Positions 50,645-59,424 are shown, counted from the stretch's first letter. The stretch: DNA of 64,000 bases from Lentisalinibacter salinarum (GCF_040706555.1 NZ_JAPDRH010000002.1:1240001-1304000), one strand, 5' to 3'. Notes: generated by a model not told the origin, from the letters alone. Numbers and translations: made by a program.

Positions 50645-51511
50645 TCAGAGACACTCCCCGGCGTAAGCCAGTTCGATGCCGGCGGAGTCCAGCAGGCACT
50701 CGTTGTCGTAGGTGCGCCCGTCCATGCCGCAGACCGGCTGATAGGAGGGAGGACAATTGAGACCGCTGCACGTGCCGGGCATCTCGATGCGGGCGCCGGC
50801 ACGCTCGGCCTCGCAGGCATTGCCGTAGGTCACCCCGTCCGCGCCGCACACCGGCACGAACATGCCGGGGCAGGGCCGCGTGTCGCAGGCATTCAGCTCG
50901 ACGATGCGCACGGATTCGGCCTCCGCCGCACAGGCGTTGGCGTAGGTGCGTCCGTCTTCGCCGCACACCGGCGCGTACACGTCCGGGCAGTTGGTCACGT
51001 CGCAGATGCCCTCGCGCTGGACGGCGACCCGCGCCAGATCGGCCTGGCAGCGGTTGCGGAAGGTCCGCCCGTTCATGCCGCACACCGGCTCGTAGACGTC
51101 CGGGCATTCCGGCTCTTCGCAGATGCCGTAGCTCACCACCCCGACGCCCGCTCGCTTCGCATAGCAGTCGTTGCTGTAGGTATTGCCGTCGGCGCCGCAT
51201 ACGGGGCGGAAGCGATCGGGGCACGTCTTCTGTTCGTCGCACACGCCGGCCACGGCGGAGGCATGTCCTGCCGCCTGCGCCATGCAGGCGTTGGTGTACG
51301 TCTTGCCGTCCGGGGCGCAGACCGGATCGTAGTCCCGGGGACAGACGACGTCCGCGCCGCGCCCCGGCGTGGCCGCGGCACCGGCGTCGGACGACGACTC
51401 CGCGGGCGTCTCTTCTGCCGGGTCCGCTTCCTGCGCCATCGAGCCCAGCGGTAGGGCGGCCCACAGGAGCAGTGCTGCAAGGATCGGCTTGCGCGGTCGA
51501 TTCATCGTCAT
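50645..51511 (-). CDS. Secreted protein with six Kazal-type protease-inhibitor domains
   Basis: A 288-aa protein with a signal peptide (PILAALLLWAALPLGSMA) and then six tandem Kazal-like domains of 32-36 residues each, built on CPxxYxPVCGxDGxTYxNxC...GxC. Each has four Cys, 24 in all, the bacterial short form, not the six-Cys animal form. They start near residues 57, 97, 136, 175, 214 and 253. The predicted P1 sites (third residue of each domain) differ: R, D, D, D, G, P. The product may inhibit serine proteases in the periplasm or outside. ATG 51511 or 51505 are starts. Confidence 0.88.
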   Translation of the reverse strand: MTMNRPRKPILAALLLWAALPLGSMAQEADPAEETPAESSSDAGAAATPGRGADVVCPRDYDPVCAPDGKTYTNACMAQAAGHASAVAGVCDEQKTCPDRFRPVCGADGNTYSNDCYAKRAGVGVVSYGICEEPECPDVYEPVCGMNGRTFRNRCQADLARVAVQREGICDVTNCPDVYAPVCGEDGRTYANACAAEAESVRIVELNACDTRPCPGMFVPVCGADGVTYGNACEAERAGARIEMPGTCSGLNCPPSYQPVCGMDGRTYDNECLLDSAGIELAYAGECL

Positions 51512-51584
51512 GGGGTTCCGGATTATAGCGCCGGCGGCCGGCCGGCCCTGTGACGGAGTTTGGACAACCGGACCGCGGCCCTGT

Positions 51585-52208
51585 TCAATGGCCGGGGCGG
51601 GCGCTGCCCCACCACTGCCAGGACAGCATCTTCGGCCCGCCGGGCACGTACATGCTGTCCTCCTCCTCGATGCGGAAGCCGGCCTCCCGGATCAGGGCGG
51701 GTATATCCCGGTTCAGCTGACAGCCGCCGGCAATGCGGCTCCAGGGCCGGTTGAGGCGGTCCTGCCAGCGGCGGACTTTCTCGTCCGGCGCCCGCCCGTG
51801 TTCGCAGAACAGCAGCCGCCCGCCGGGCTTCAGCACGCGGCGCATCCCGGCCAGCGCGGCCGTCGTATCGGGGATGGTGCAGAGCGTGAAGGTACAGAGC
51901 ACGGTATCGACGCTGGCGTCCTCCAGGGGGATCTCCTCGCCCGGCAGGTCGATGAACTCGAACTCGGTTCGCACCGGATTCAGGCGCTTGCGGGCCAGGC
52001 GGCGCATGCCCTCGGAAGGCTCCAGCGCCCAGAGCTTCGTGACCTTGTCGAAGTCGTAGTAGGGCACGTTGAGGCCGCTGCCGAAGCCGATCTCCAGCAC
52101 CCGACCCTCTGCCGCCGGCACCACTTTGCGCCGCTGACGCCGGATCGCCTTGAAGCCGCAGGCCAGATTCAGCGCATGGGGCAGGACATAGTGCTCGTAG
52201 AAGCTCAC
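51585..52208 (-). CDS. Class I SAM-dependent methyltransferase
   Basis: A 207-aa methyltransferase with motif I VLEIGFGSGLNVPYY, ALEPSEGMRRLARKRL, the motif II region VDTVLCTFTLCTIPDTTAAL and LKPGGRLLFCEHG. This resembles the UbiE/thiol-methyltransferase-like proteins with an N-terminal YEHYVLPHALNLACG. Substrate unknown. The start is the GTG at 52208 which overlaps the NUDIX stop (GTGA); the longer upstream frame is only the NUDIX gene read in another phase. Confidence 0.87.
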   Translation of the reverse strand: MSFYEHYVLPHALNLACGFKAIRRQRRKVVPAAEGRVLEIGFGSGLNVPYYDFDKVTKLWALEPSEGMRRLARKRLNPVRTEFEFIDLPGEEIPLEDASVDTVLCTFTLCTIPDTTAALAGMRRVLKPGGRLLFCEHGRAPDEKVRRWQDRLNRPWSRIAGGCQLNRDIPALIREAGFRIEEEDSMYVPGGPKMLSWQWWGSARPGH

Positions 52209-52753
52209 GATCCGCGCTCCATGTCGGACTCCCGTCCCGGCAGCGGGACGTAATCCCGCTCGTAGCCCCGGCTGGCGAGCCAGTCCCTCAGAGCTGTGCC
52301 GGTGCCTCGCGGCCAGGGCCGGACCTTCTCCACGGGCACCTCCCGCCAGTCGGCCAGCTCGCTCTCGTCCAGGCGGATCTCGCCGGGACCGGCGAGCACG
52401 TGGTAGGCGATGATGAGCTGGTTCATGCGATAGAAAGGGTACATGCCCACGTAACCGCCGAGTTCGGCCGCCAGCCCGGTCTCCTCGCGGACCTCGCGCA
52501 GCACCGCTTCCTCGGGCATCTCGCCGTGCTCGAGGAAGCCGGTGACCAGCCCGAACCACTTCTCCGGCCAGCCGTGGCTGCGCACGAGGATGATGTGATC
52601 GTCGCGCTGCACGATGGCCGCCACCACCGGCGCCGGGTTGTTCCAGTGCACGAAACCGCAGCCCTCCGCGGGGCACACGCCGCGCAGGCTGCCGCCGCGT
52701 TCCTCCTCCGTAAGCGGCGTCGCGCAGCGCGGGCAGTAGCGGTAATCACGCAT
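52205..52753 (-). CDS. NUDIX hydrolase with N-terminal zinc ribbon
   Basis: A 182-aa NUDIX protein. The Nudix box GFLEHGEMPEEAVLREVREE is complete (GX5EX7REUXEE), followed by TGL. The N-terminus has a four-Cys zinc ribbon (CPRCATP and CPAEGCGF) as in NADH pyrophosphatase (NudC)-like proteins, but the downstream NudC signature was not identified, so the substrate may be another nucleoside diphosphate derivative. ATG 52753 lies inside the end of the DUF1254 gene; eight bases overlap. Confidence 0.88.
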   Translation of the reverse strand: MRDYRYCPRCATPLTEEERGGSLRGVCPAEGCGFVHWNNPAPVVAAIVQRDDHIILVRSHGWPEKWFGLVTGFLEHGEMPEEAVLREVREETGLAAELGGYVGMYPFYRMNQLIIAYHVLAGPGEIRLDESELADWREVPVEKVRPWPRGTGTALRDWLASRGYERDYVPLPGRESDMERGS

Positions 52754-53393
52754 CGTCGTCTCCCTCGCCGGGCCACTCACCCAGGCGCCGGGCCCGGTCC
52801 GACGGCGCCATCTCGGCCCGGGATGCCGCAGGGCCGCAGGCGAGGGTGCGGCGCGCCGCCTCTATGGCAGCCGCATTCGCGCCGCTGCCCGCGAAATAGC
52901 GCACCAGCGCCATGCCCCGCTCGCCGGGGGCCCGGACCACGAGCGGCCGGCCCCCCGAGGCAGACTCGTACTCGTCCACGGGGCCGGAAACGATCAGGAG
53001 TTCCATGGTGCCGGCGGTGGCCTGGCGGTCGTTCACGGTGAAAAAGTTATCGGTGTTCATGGCGTAGAGGGAGACTGACACATAGCTGTCCGGCACCTCC
53101 AGCCGGATCGACCACGGGCCCGCCGCCAGGTCGTACAGGCAGACGGAGTAGACGAGGTCCGGGCTGGGACGCACCACGGTGCGGGAGGTGGCATCGGGCC
53201 GGGGCGCGTGCACCAGTCCGGTATCGTCCGCGGACCGGGAGATGGCCTCCCATGCACCGTGCATCAGCAGACGCGGATACGCGTGGACGGCCGCCAGATG
53301 GGTGAGCGCGGCAATCAGCGCCACGCCGAGCAGCCAGCCTGGCCATCCGCCGTGCCATCCGCCTTGCCATCCACCCGCGCGCCGCTCAGTCAT
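52746..53393 (-). CDS. DUF1254 domain membrane-anchored protein
   Basis: A 215-aa protein with an N-terminal GGW-rich stretch (GGWQGGWHGGWPGW, from a short DNA repeat near 53341-53373), one hydrophobic helix (LLGVALIAALTHLAAVHAYP) and a DUF1254-type domain that includes VYSVCLYDLAAGPWSIRLEV and YVSVSLYAMNTDNFFTVND. In many bacteria DUF1254 and DUF1214 are fused in one protein; here the DUF1214 gene lies just upstream and overlaps by eight bases. Function unknown. Confidence 0.8.
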   Translation of the reverse strand: MTERRAGGWQGGWHGGWPGWLLGVALIAALTHLAAVHAYPRLLMHGAWEAISRSADDTGLVHAPRPDATSRTVVRPSPDLVYSVCLYDLAAGPWSIRLEVPDSYVSVSLYAMNTDNFFTVNDRQATAGTMELLIVSGPVDEYESASGGRPLVVRAPGERGMALVRYFAGSGANAAAIEAARRTLACGPAASRAEMAPSDRARRLGEWPGEGDDDA

Positions 53394-53949
53394 CCCCGTC
53401 CACCCGTTCGATCACCGGCAGGTCGGACGCGCTCGCCCGGCCCCGTGGGTTGTACAGCCGCAGCAGCAGGTCGAAGCGCTTCGCCTCGCCGAGCGGCAGC
53501 CAGTCCCCCTCACGGGGCGTCCGCGAGACCAGGAACGCAAAGCCGCCGTCCTCCCGGCGGGACACCGTCTCGCTGTTGAACGAATAAACCCCCTGCTCGT
53601 TGGGGATCAGGTAGTAGTCGGGTCCGTAGGCAGTGATGCTCCACCAGCGGGCGGGGATGGCCGCACCGCTGATCCGGTAAGTGGCATCGGCGGAAAGGGG
53701 GCGGCCGTCGCTGTCACGGGTCGCGACGTAATAGACGGCCTCCTCCCGGGTCAGACCGAGCAGCGCGTGATGGGCCACCCGCGCCCGGTCCCAGGGCCCT
53801 GCCGTCGCGCTGCCCACCAGGGGATTGTTCTCCCAGGGGCCGTAGGTGACACCCGTGACGGCGCCGCCCGAGATGGCGTACCAGGCACTGCCCAGGCCGA
53901 GCAGGAGCCCGGCGAGCACCATGGTGATGAGATAGACGGCGCGTCTCAT
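53386..53949 (-). CDS. DUF1214 domain membrane-anchored protein
   Basis: A 187-aa protein with an N-terminal signal anchor (YLITMVLAGLLLGLGSAWYA) and a DUF1214 domain. Family features are NPLVGSATAGPWDRARVAHHALLG, YYVATRDSDGRPLSADATYRI, WWSITAYGPDYYLIPNEQGVYSFN and PLGEAKRFDLLLRLYNPR. Function unknown, but the domain usually accompanies DUF1254, encoded next. It follows the GGDEF gene after 39 bases. Confidence 0.85.
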   Translation of the reverse strand: MRRAVYLITMVLAGLLLGLGSAWYAISGGAVTGVTYGPWENNPLVGSATAGPWDRARVAHHALLGLTREEAVYYVATRDSDGRPLSADATYRISGAAIPARWWSITAYGPDYYLIPNEQGVYSFNSETVSRREDGGFAFLVSRTPREGDWLPLGEAKRFDLLLRLYNPRGRASASDLPVIERVDGDD

Positions 53950-53988
53950 GGGCCAAGCTTAACCCGCCGCGACGCGGGGAGCGCGCGC

Positions 53989-55062
53989 TCAGCCGGCATA
54001 GCCGCTCGGCCGCTTGGCGGCCTCCAGGCGCTCGCGCTCGGCGCGCTCCCGGTACATCGCCCGGTCGGCGAGCGTTGGCAGCTCCCGGTGATCCTCGCTG
54101 TCCTCGGGATAGACCGCCGCGCCCAGGCTGACGCTGATGCGGATCATCGACCGGCCCACGCTGAACGTGGTGGCGTGCACACTGTTGCGTATTCTGAGCA
54201 TGATGCGCTCGGCGGTCGTCCGGTCGATCCCCGGCAAGAGCAGGATCAGCTCATCGCCGCCCAGGCGGGCCAGCGTGTCCGCCCGCCGGGTACAGCGCTG
54301 GATGGCCTTGACCACCAGGCGGATGGCGCGGTTGCCGGTCTCGTGGCCGAATTCCTCGTTGATCTTCTTCAGGTTGTCCACGTCGACGACGACGACGGCA
54401 TAGCGGCCGCCCTCGCGGCTCGCGCGCTCGTGTTCATCCTGCAGGCGGCGGGTGAAGGCGTGCATGTTCAGCTGTCCGGTGAGGGCATCGCGCTCGCTCA
54501 GGTCACGGATGCGGGCCCGCCCGGCGCGGATATTGCCGGCCAGCAGCATGGTCAGCACCGCCACCAGCGCCATCGGCGCGAGCAGGGTGAACAGTGCCGC
54601 GAAGTCCTCGCGGTCGGGCGCCCCCCGGCTGACCGTCATCAGCGTGAACAGGCAGGCCACCAGAAAGACGAACAGCCACAGCGTGGTGAGGCGGCCGAAG
54701 ACCAGCGCGCTGGTCACCAGGGGCAGCAGGTACAGATTGATCAGCGGGCTGTGCACGCCGCCGGTCTGCCAGCTCACCAGCGTCACGAACAGGGTCATCA
54801 GCGCCAGCTCGACGCCGATCAGCAGACGCGGCGTTCCGCGCAGGGCCGGCGTGTAGCGCAGCACCAGGATGCTGGCGGCGAAACCGGTGACGAAGGCCAC
54901 GTAGAGCCCCGGGCTGCCCGGGCCACCATCCGGGAAGTCCGCGAAATAGACGTAGACCAGCGCCAGCGCCACCAGCAGCCACTCCACCTCGACCACGCTG
55001 CGCGCGAAGCCCCTGAGCTCCGCCCAGTCGAGGTCCGGCAGTTCCCGGGAAGACCGGCTCAC
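53989..55062 (-). CDS. Membrane-bound GGDEF-domain protein (putative diguanylate cyclase)
   Basis: A 357-aa protein with about six N-terminal transmembrane helices (residues 25-180) and a C-terminal GGDEF domain. The active-site signature reads GGDEL at 268-272, so the last residue is Leu and not Phe. The inhibitory I-site RRAD (259-262) is five residues upstream, as in regulated cyclases. DLSERDALTGQLNMHAF is the usual domain start. It likely makes cyclic di-GMP, but the GGDEL variant leaves activity uncertain. GTG 55062 is the start; upstream in-frame sequence belongs to the DJ-1 gene. Confidence 0.87.
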   Translation of the reverse strand: MSRSSRELPDLDWAELRGFARSVVEVEWLLVALALVYVYFADFPDGGPGSPGLYVAFVTGFAASILVLRYTPALRGTPRLLIGVELALMTLFVTLVSWQTGGVHSPLINLYLLPLVTSALVFGRLTTLWLFVFLVACLFTLMTVSRGAPDREDFAALFTLLAPMALVAVLTMLLAGNIRAGRARIRDLSERDALTGQLNMHAFTRRLQDEHERASREGGRYAVVVVDVDNLKKINEEFGHETGNRAIRLVVKAIQRCTRRADTLARLGGDELILLLPGIDRTTAERIMLRIRNSVHATTFSVGRSMIRISVSLGAAVYPEDSEDHRELPTLADRAMYRERAERERLEAAKRPSGYAG

Positions 55063-55084
55063 CGGCAATGCACCCCGTCCGCGT

Positions 55085-55657
55085 TCACACCGGCGTGCGC
55101 AGGGGATGCGACCGGCGCAGGCGCTGTTCCACTTCCATGGCGCGCTCCTCGCCGAGCAATGCGGCCACCAGCTCCAGCGCGAAATCCATGGCCGTGCCCG
55201 CGCTGCGCGAGGTGATGATGCGCCCGTCCCGCACCACGGCGTCCGCGGCCAGCTGTACGCCTTCGTCCCGGTAGGGATCGAGGAAGCCGGGGAAGCTGGT
55301 TGCGCGGCGCCCCTGCAGCAGGCCGGCCGCCGCCAGCACCTTCGGCGCCGCACAGACGGCGGCGGTGAAACGGCCGCTGTCGGCCATGCGCCGCAGGAGC
55401 CCGGCGATGCGCTCGTCGGCCTGCAGGTTGTCCGCACCGGGCAGCCCGCCCGGCAGCACGATCATGTCGTACTCCCGGTCCAGCACGTCGTCCAGCGTCT
55501 CGTCCGGCACCAGCTGGATGCCGTGGGAGCCGTGCACGGGCCCCTGCGCCAGGCCGGCGACGGTCACCTCGGCGCCGCCCCGGCGCAGGATGTCGACGAC
55601 GGTGACCGCTTCTATTTCTTCGAAGCCGTCTGCAAGCGGTACGAGGACGGTGGCCAT
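55085..55657 (-). CDS. DJ-1/PfpI family protein
   Basis: A 190-aa protein of the DJ-1/ThiJ/PfpI superfamily, linked to glyoxal/protein deglycation and oxidative stress protection. The nucleophile is Cys102 in TAAVCAAPKVL, and Glu16 (GFEEIE) matches the partner of the DJ-1 active site. MIVLPGGLPGADNL and ATSFPGFL are also characteristic. It overlaps the yibQ-like gene by 46 bases at its start, and is in the same transcript series. Confidence 0.93.
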   Translation of the reverse strand: MATVLVPLADGFEEIEAVTVVDILRRGGAEVTVAGLAQGPVHGSHGIQLVPDETLDDVLDREYDMIVLPGGLPGADNLQADERIAGLLRRMADSGRFTAAVCAAPKVLAAAGLLQGRRATSFPGFLDPYRDEGVQLAADAVVRDGRIITSRSAGTAMDFALELVAALLGEERAMEVEQRLRRSHPLRTPV

Positions 55658-56418
55658 GATCGATTCGCCTCCGATGTGCGTATGCGGACCAGTTCGCCGG
55701 GGCTCACCAGCTGGATGCCGAGCTCGGCGAGCCGCGGCAGTTCCTTCTCCAGCAGCGCCAGGGTGGCCGGGTAGGGATGACCGATGGCGAGCGCCGTGCC
55801 GTGCCGGCGCGCGAGCGCGAGCAGCCGGTCGAACTCCCGCCGTACCGTCGCCGGGTCCGGATCCGGGTCCAGGAACACGTCCCGGCGGGCGGCCGGAATG
55901 CCGGACTCCCGGGCGATGCCCAGGGCGACGCTGGCGGCGGTGGTGTAGCTGTCGATGAAGAACAGTCCCTCGCGGGCGGCGATCTCCTCCATCAGCCAGG
56001 CCATGTGGCCCGGATGCCGGGTCAGCAGGCTGCCCCGGTGGTTGTTGACGCCGGTGACGTGGGGGATGGCGGCGAGATCGGCGGCCACCCGCGAGGCAAG
56101 CTGCGCCCGCGTCGTATCGACCTGGAACAGGCCGGGCGCCGGTTCGATGTCGTCCAGCGACTGCATCGGCAGGTGCAGCATGACCTCCTTGCCCGCCGCG
56201 TGCGCCAGCCGGGCCAGCCGGGCGCCGTGGGGCGTGCCCGGCAGCACGGCGCAGGCGACGGGACCGGGCAGGCGTGTCGCGCGCTCGCCGGCCGCCCGGC
56301 CATAGCCGAGGTCGTCGATAATGATGGCGATGCGCGGCGGGGCCTGCCCGGCCGAGGCGTGGCCCAGAGCCGCATACCCGAGTAACGCCGGGATCAGCAG
56401 TCCCGCGAGACGCGTCAC
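55612..56418 (-). CDS. Divergent polysaccharide deacetylase family protein (YibQ-like)
   Basis: A 268-aa exported protein with a signal peptide (LAGLLIPALLGYAALGHASA) and a NodB-fold domain of the YibQ type. IAIIIDDLGYG carries the metal-binding Asp pair, with LPMQSLDDIEP, GVNNHRGSLLT (metal His), FFIDSYTTAASVA and IGHPYPATLALL. Its role is unknown; envC-ctpA-yibQ clustering suggests cell-envelope work. Its end overlaps the DJ-1 gene by 46 bases. Confidence 0.9.
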   Translation of the reverse strand: MTRLAGLLIPALLGYAALGHASAGQAPPRIAIIIDDLGYGRAAGERATRLPGPVACAVLPGTPHGARLARLAHAAGKEVMLHLPMQSLDDIEPAPGLFQVDTTRAQLASRVAADLAAIPHVTGVNNHRGSLLTRHPGHMAWLMEEIAAREGLFFIDSYTTAASVALGIARESGIPAARRDVFLDPDPDPATVRREFDRLLALARRHGTALAIGHPYPATLALLEKELPRLAELGIQLVSPGELVRIRTSEANRSWPPSSYRLQTASKK

Positions 56419-57638
56419 GGTGCCTTGCTTTGTACGATACGAGGCCGGGTGATGCGGTCGATCGCCCCCGCGAGCTGCCGGTCCGCCGCCGCATCGGGCG
56501 GCGCCAGTATGGCGGAGACCACCGGCGCCTCCGGCGGCTGCTCGATCACGATGTCGGGCTGGATACCGGTCTCGTGGATGCTGGCGCCGGAGGGCGTGAA
56601 ATAGCGGGAAGTGGTCAGCTTGATCGCGTGACCATTCGACAGCGGCATCACCGTCTGCACCGAACCCTTGCCGAAGGTGTGAGTGCCGATGACGACGGCC
56701 CGATCATTGTCCTGCAGCGCGCCGGCCACGATCTCGGATGCCGAGGCCGAGCCGCCGTTCACCAGCACGACCAGTTCCGCCCCGTCCAGCACGTCGCCGC
56801 GCCGGGCGCTGTGGGAGAAACGCGCCTCCTCGCTGCGGCCCTCCGCCGAGACGATCAGGCCTTCGTCGAGGAACAGGTCGGAGACGTCCACCGCCGCATC
56901 GAGCACGCCGCCGGGGTTGTTGCGCAGATCGAGCACCAGACCGGTCAGGTCGCGGCCGTTCTCCTGTTCCAGGCCGCGCAGGGCACGTTTCAGATCCCGG
57001 CTGGTGGCTTCGCTGAACTGGGTGACCCGGACGTAACCGAGGCCGTCGTCCAGCAGGTGGGCCCGCACGCTCTCCACGTGCACGTTGGCGCGCAGCAGGG
57101 AGAAGTCCAGCGACTCCTCGCCGCGCATGACGGTCAGCTTGACCCGGGTGCCCACCTTGCCGCGCATGCGGCTGACGGTCTCGTCCAGGTTCTCGTGGTC
57201 GACCGGCAGGTCGTCGATGGCGATGATGACATCGCCCGGCAGGATGCCCGCCTGCTGGGCCGGTGTACCGTCGAAGGGGGCCACCACCTGCACCTCGCCG
57301 CCGTCCATGCTGACTTCGATGCCCACGCCGGAGTAATTACCGGTCGTGCTGATGCGGATCTCCTCGTACTGCTCCTCGTCGAGGAAGCGGGAGTGAGGGT
57401 CGAGGTCGGCCACCATGCCCCGGATGGCGGCCTCCATCAGCCGGCGGTCGTCGACGTCGTCCACGTAGTCGCGCTTGACCCGCTCCATGACCTCGGCCAG
57501 CAGCCGGGCCTGCTCCCAGGGCAGGTCCTCGTCCCCCTCGACCTGTCGGTCCGCCAGCACGCCGCCGCCCAGCGACAGGCTGAGACCCAGCATGGCGCCG
57601 ACGACGAGTACCAGAATACCGCGTATTTTCAGGGACAT
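56415..57638 (-). CDS. ctpA: S41 family C-terminal processing peptidase
   Basis: A 407-aa periplasmic serine protease with a Ser-Lys dyad. It has a signal peptide, a PDZ domain (about residues 103-180, GVGIEVSMDGGEV on) and the catalytic core with S299 in NGGSASASEI and K324 in TFGKGSVQT. Such proteases trim proteins at their C-termini, including envelope and murein factors. The stop overlaps the yibQ-like start (56415-56418), and envC is upstream, the usual order. Confidence 0.93.
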   Translation of the reverse strand: MSLKIRGILVLVVGAMLGLSLSLGGGVLADRQVEGDEDLPWEQARLLAEVMERVKRDYVDDVDDRRLMEAAIRGMVADLDPHSRFLDEEQYEEIRISTTGNYSGVGIEVSMDGGEVQVVAPFDGTPAQQAGILPGDVIIAIDDLPVDHENLDETVSRMRGKVGTRVKLTVMRGEESLDFSLLRANVHVESVRAHLLDDGLGYVRVTQFSEATSRDLKRALRGLEQENGRDLTGLVLDLRNNPGGVLDAAVDVSDLFLDEGLIVSAEGRSEEARFSHSARRGDVLDGAELVVLVNGGSASASEIVAGALQDNDRAVVIGTHTFGKGSVQTVMPLSNGHAIKLTTSRYFTPSGASIHETGIQPDIVIEQPPEAPVVSAILAPPDAAADRQLAGAIDRITRPRIVQSKAP

Positions 57639-57720
57639 AGAAAGCTCCAGACTCCGTTGCCGGAATCAGTGTTCGAAGATAGCACAGCCGCGGCGGGCTG
57701 GGGAGTGACGGGGTCGGCGT

Positions 57721-58875
57721 TCAGCCGCCCCCCGGACGGCGGCTCACCCAGTCGCCGGGATCCACGGGTTTTCGGCCCTGGCGGATTTCGAAGTACAGGG
57801 CCGGCACCGCCTGACCGCCGCTCTGGCCGACCGTGGCCAGGACGTCGCCGGGCGCCACCCAGTCGCCGGCGGACTTCAGCAGGGACTCGTTATGCCCGTA
57901 CAGCGAGAGGTAGCCGTCGCCATGGTCCACGATCACCAGCAGACCGAGGCCGGGCAGCCAGTCGGCGTACGCGACACGGCCATGATAGACCGAACGCACT
58001 TCCTTGCCCGCGGGTGCCGCGATCAGCACGCCATTCCAGCGCAGGCGGCCATTGCCCCTGGGCTGGCCGTAATCCTGGATCAGGCGTCCGGCCACCGGCC
58101 AGGTCAGCCGGCCCTTCAGCCGGCCGAAAGGTTCCTCGGAGGTGATGGGATAGTCGGCCAGGATGGAGGAGAGTTCGGCGATCAGGCGGGTCAGGTCCTC
58201 CTCCTGGCGGCGCAGCCGCTCCACCTCATCGCCGCGGGCGGCGATCTCCGCCTCGATGGCGGCCACCAGCCGCTGCCGTTCGCTGCGTGACGCGGCGAGC
58301 CGGGCGAGTTCCTCCCGCTCCTCCTCCGCCAGCTCGGCGAGCCTCGCCTGCTCCTCCGCTTCCTGGCGGCGCAGCGCGGCCAGCGCGTCGACCTGACCGC
58401 GAACCTCGCGGATGTTCTCGCCCCGCACCCGGTTCAGGTAACTGTAGTAGGCCAGCAGACGGCCGAGTTCCGCCGGGTTCTCCTGGTTCAGGAGCAGCTT
58501 GATCCGTTCCTGCCGGCCGCTGGTATACGCCGCGCGTATCTGGCCGCCCAGCCGTTCCTTCTCGGCCTCGAGTTCGCCCAGGCGCTCGGCCTGCTGGCGC
58601 GCGATGTCGTCGAGACGGGCGCGGCTCTCGCGCACCCCGGCCTCGATACGCTCGAGCTTCACCCGGACCCGGCCGATAGCCGCCTCCACCTCGCCCAGCT
58701 CCGCGCTGAGTTCGTCGCGTCGGCGGTTCTGGCGCTCGATGCTACGGGTAAGCTCCGCGATGCGCTCGCGCACCTCGGCCAGTTCCTGCTCCTTGATCCG
58801 GGCGCGCTCCTCGTCGTCGGCGCCGCCCGCAATCGGCAGCACGCAGAGTAAAAGGAGGAGGGCGGCGCGGCGCAT
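57721..58875 (-). CDS. envC: Murein hydrolase activator EnvC
   Basis: EnvC activates amidases that split septal peptidoglycan. The 384-aa protein has a signal peptide (RRAALLLLLCVLPIAGG), a long coiled coil (about 20-260) and a C-terminal LytM domain. The zinc-ligand positions of active LytM peptidases are not conserved (NGVLIAAPAGKEV where HxGxD would be), as in E. coli EnvC, so this is an activator and not an enzyme. ctpA and yibQ follow. Confidence 0.93.
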   Translation of the reverse strand: MRRAALLLLLCVLPIAGGADDEERARIKEQELAEVRERIAELTRSIERQNRRRDELSAELGEVEAAIGRVRVKLERIEAGVRESRARLDDIARQQAERLGELEAEKERLGGQIRAAYTSGRQERIKLLLNQENPAELGRLLAYYSYLNRVRGENIREVRGQVDALAALRRQEAEEQARLAELAEEEREELARLAASRSERQRLVAAIEAEIAARGDEVERLRRQEEDLTRLIAELSSILADYPITSEEPFGRLKGRLTWPVAGRLIQDYGQPRGNGRLRWNGVLIAAPAGKEVRSVYHGRVAYADWLPGLGLLVIVDHGDGYLSLYGHNESLLKSAGDWVAPGDVLATVGQSGGQAVPALYFEIRQGRKPVDPGDWVSRRPGGG

Positions 58876-58986
58876 CCGCCAAGGATAGAGCGTGGACGAC
58901 GGGGACGGAACCGGTCCTCATCACTGGTATACTGCGGCGCTCCCCGGCAACCGGCCCTCGCTAACCCGGCATCACGACCCGCAGCC

Positions 58987-59424
58987 ATGGACACACTGAT
59001 CGAATTCTCCGGCAATCACCCGATCCTGATGATGGGGCTCATGGCCAGCTTCTTCCTGCTGGTGTTCACGGAGATCCGGCGCAAGCGCCAGGGCCTGACC
59101 GACCTCGGCCCCCTGGATGCGGTGCGGCTGATCAACAACGACGCGGTCGTGGTGGACGTTCGCAACCCCGAGAGCTACGCCAAGGGCCACATCGTGAACG
59201 CGCGCAACATCCCCGCGGACCAGCTGGAGCGCGACCGGCTGGGCGACGCCGCGGAGCACTCGGTGCTGCTGGTGGACGACAACGGCCTCACGGCCGGAAG
59301 GGCTGCGGGGAAACTGCGCGGTGCCGGCCTGGAGAACGTGTTCAGCCTGCGGGGCGGTCTCGCCGCATGGCAGCAGGAGAACCTGCCGCTGGTGACGGGC
59401 CGCAAGAAGAAGAAGGGTGGTTGA
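58987..59424 (+). CDS. Rhodanese-like membrane-anchored protein YibN type
   Basis: A 145-aa protein with an N-terminal helix (LMMGLMASFFLLVFTEI) and a rhodanese domain: DAVVVDVRNPESYAKGHIVNARNIP is the CH2A region. The active-site loop reads LLVDDNGLTAGRAA and holds no Cys, so sulfurtransferase activity is unlikely. E. coli YibN likewise lacks a Cys at the canonical position. It starts the yibN-grxC-secB-gpsA group. Its stop overlaps grxC (TGATG). Confidence 0.92.
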   Translation: MDTLIEFSGNHPILMMGLMASFFLLVFTEIRRKRQGLTDLGPLDAVRLINNDAVVVDVRNPESYAKGHIVNARNIPADQLERDRLGDAAEHSVLLVDDNGLTAGRAAGKLRGAGLENVFSLRGGLAAWQQENLPLVTGRKKKKGG

